The notes under the pieces were generated by a model. It searched no databases. It was not told the origin of the DNA and saw only the letters and a list, made by a program, of their open reading frames with translations. A program made the position numbers and the translations under genes. Positions 62,600 to 64,000 of a stretch of DNA of 64,000 nt are shown here, in pieces. The first letter of the stretch is position 1. Each line of letters opens with the position of its first letter. Source of the DNA: Chiridota heheva (taxonomy: Eukaryota; Echinodermata; Holothuroidea; Apodida; Chiridotidae); NCBI GenBank assembly GCA_020152595.1, contig JAIGNY010004486.1, positions 162,001-226,000 of the forward strand, written 5' to 3'.

Positions 62600-62930
62600 T
62601 TGGTCAAATTAGGCCAAATTTCCCAAAAATTGTAGAACAATTCTCAAAATGAAGAAAACGTCTCGAAAACTAAAGAAAATTCGCAAAAATTAAGAAAAGT
62701 GCATGAAATTGAAGCAAATTTTACAAAAATTGAAGATAATTTCTCAAATATTAAAGAAGTTTGTTTGTTTTAGTAAATTGAGGAAATTTGCACAAAAATT
62801 GAAGCAAATTTTACAAAAATGAAGGAAAATTAACAAAAAAATTGCAGACAATTTTCCGAAAAAGAAAGGAAATCGCAAAAAAGTTATTGCAAATTTATTC
62901 AAATTGAGAGAGTTCTCCCAAAAATTGTAT
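62600..62930. repeat. Degenerate A-rich ~25-bp repeat
   Basis: Loose recurrences of CAAAAATTGAAGAAAATT and GAAGCAAATTTTACAAAAATT. Confidence 0.6.
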
Positions 62931-62935
62931 ATAGG

Positions 62936-63062
62936 CCCTAAATGAGTTATTTATCGATATCTAGTACATCCCCGTCGCACACGCTAGAAGATTTTATCGA
63001 TATCTTTGATCACTATTGGCGTCAGAAAACTGTCCATGCATATTCTGTTAGTCTCTTCTCAA
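62936..63062 (+). repeat. Direct repeat flanking the GST exon, copy 1
   Basis: Shares GATATCTAGTACATCCC, GTCGCACACGCTAGAAGATT and CATGCATATTCTGTTAG with 63,750-63,872. Confidence 0.85.
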
Positions 63063-63307
63063 ATATTGACAGATTGAAGAAATTGTTTTCGAAAATGAAG
63101 GAAATTGCCCAAAAATTGAAACAAATTTCAAAAATGAAGGAAATTTTACCAAAATCGAAGCGAATTAAAAAAAAAAATGCCTTCTTTCCCGCCCCCCCTC
63201 CCCTCCCTCCCCCTCCCACCCACTTTGTATGTTCTTAAAAAAAAAGGCTATGGGTCTATTACTGCTTAATCTATTTTCTGATTCTACTTCAATCTGTTTC
63301 TGATAGT

Positions 63308-63552
63308 TTATAAAGAAGATTTAGGATCTTCAAAATCATATTCCACGTTTACAGAGCCGTAATAACTGTGAAAAATTTGGTACGCTTCTTTGCTGTTGAT
63401 GACAGCCTGCACAACTGGGTGTCTGCTCATGGCATCTACATATGATTTCAGTGTCGGGAATGCAGCATTAAGTAACGCCTCTCCCTGCTGCTGGGTGGTT
63501 AGTCTCTCGTACCAGGGCCATATCATGTAATCCATCATACCGGGCTCCTCAC
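63308..63552 (-). CDS. Glutathione S-transferase omega-like, last exon
   Basis: The minus-strand exon opens at an acceptor (TTGATAAATTGCAG) in phase 1 and runs to a stop at 63,308. It reads EEPGMMDYMIWPWYERL, then AFPTLKSYVDAMSRHPVVQA and a C-terminal DFEDPKSSL. The (M/V)DYMIWPWFERL block and the 'L..+...M...P.V......' helix are typical of the C-terminal alpha-helical domain of omega-class GSTs, which catalyse glutathione-dependent thiol transfer and dehydroascorbate reduction in the cytosol. The catalytic Cys lies in an upstream exon outside the window. The GEEPG lead-in fits the usual GG at this exon join. The exon appears intact, so this is probably a functioning host gene. Confidence 0.85.
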
Positions 63553-63749
63553 CTGCAATTTATCAATAAAAAACATCAATTATGATATTAAAAATATTGG
63601 TTTGTTTTTGCTAGGTGTATTTTGAAGACGTAAGCACTTTTTCTGGCTAGGAGGTTCCATCCCATAGTGAGGACCCCCACTTTCCATCCCTTCGTGTTAT
63701 AATTTATCAAAATACGTGGGAAGTTGGACAATAATAAAAATTGTATGTA

Positions 63750-63872
63750 GGCCTAAATGAGATACTTATCGATATCTAGTACATCCCTGTCGCACACGCT
63801 AGAAGATTTTATCAATATCTTTGATCACTTTTAGCGTCAGAAAATTGTTCATGCATATTCTGTTAGAGTCTC
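63750..63872 (+). repeat. Direct repeat flanking the GST exon, copy 2
   Basis: Second copy of 62,936-63,062 with about a dozen substitutions. Confidence 0.85.
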
Positions 63873-63935
63873 TCCAGCGGCCTTATAGTGGTTCTTTGAT
63901 ATAACACGTTGGTAATAGAGAAACTAAAAGATGTA

Positions 63936-64000
63936 AAGGAGCATTAGACCAAAATGTGAGGGCGTATTTTTAGAGGGTACCTAAAGAATTTGAATAATTA
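63936..64000 (+). mobile_element. MITE end, truncated by the window edge
   Basis: AAAGGAGCATTAGACCAAAA then TGTGAGGGCG matches the left end of the MITE at 55,817. Confidence 0.65.

Overview
The window is animal (metazoan) genomic DNA, AT-rich and crowded with tandem repeats. It looks like a marine invertebrate, but I cannot name the species. The evidence for a host chromosome is a spliced glutathione S-transferase omega last exon at the right edge, several candidate exons with canonical splice sites, tRNA-derived SINEs, foldback MITEs, hAT-type DNA transposons and an L1-like LINE.

The main object is one large, dead Maverick/Polinton element, about 39.1 kb, at 12,703-51,827. Its ends are terminal inverted repeats that each carry a 94-base palindrome. 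Between them lie, left to right: a protein-primed family B DNA polymerase pseudogene (13.4-18.9 kb, +); a small hydrophobic-protein gene (19.0-19.6 kb, -); a putative virion protein (20.8-21.4 kb, -); a second putative virion/membrane protein (21.7-23.9 kb, +); a coiled-coil membrane protein of unknown function (24.0-29.3 kb, -); the double jelly-roll major capsid protein (29.7-32.4 kb, +); a membrane/unknown gene expanded by 123-base repeats (33.4-36.1 kb, +); three or four small genes (36.1-37.4 and 43.8-44.2 kb, +); and the retrovirus-like integrase (44.4-51.3 kb, +). All are broken by stops and frameshifts.

The element was then bloated. An L1-like LINE of about 5.7 kb (itself holding a SINE) inserted into a TA array. 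Two hAT-type elements with clean 8-bp target duplications sit in the capsid and polymerase genes. At least five genes contain a minisatellite, and in the clearest cases (integrase, the coiled-coil gene) the repeat unit is a piece of that gene's own coding sequence. A 16-base module, GTCCTGNCGGACGGTC or its complement, recurs about 16 times, almost always in gene gaps and often within a few bases of a stop codon. Two 30-base minisatellites look like expansions of it.

The left flank (1-12.7 kb) holds three minisatellites, several foldback MITEs, two adjacent SINEs and two similar minus-strand exons with a death-effector-like pattern. The right flank (51.8-64 kb) holds more minisatellites, a nested foldback, a foldback whose interior is an array of TGATATCA-like palindromes, small duplications, one unrecognised exon and the GST omega exon. 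Domain assignments rest on motif recognition by eye; no search was run.
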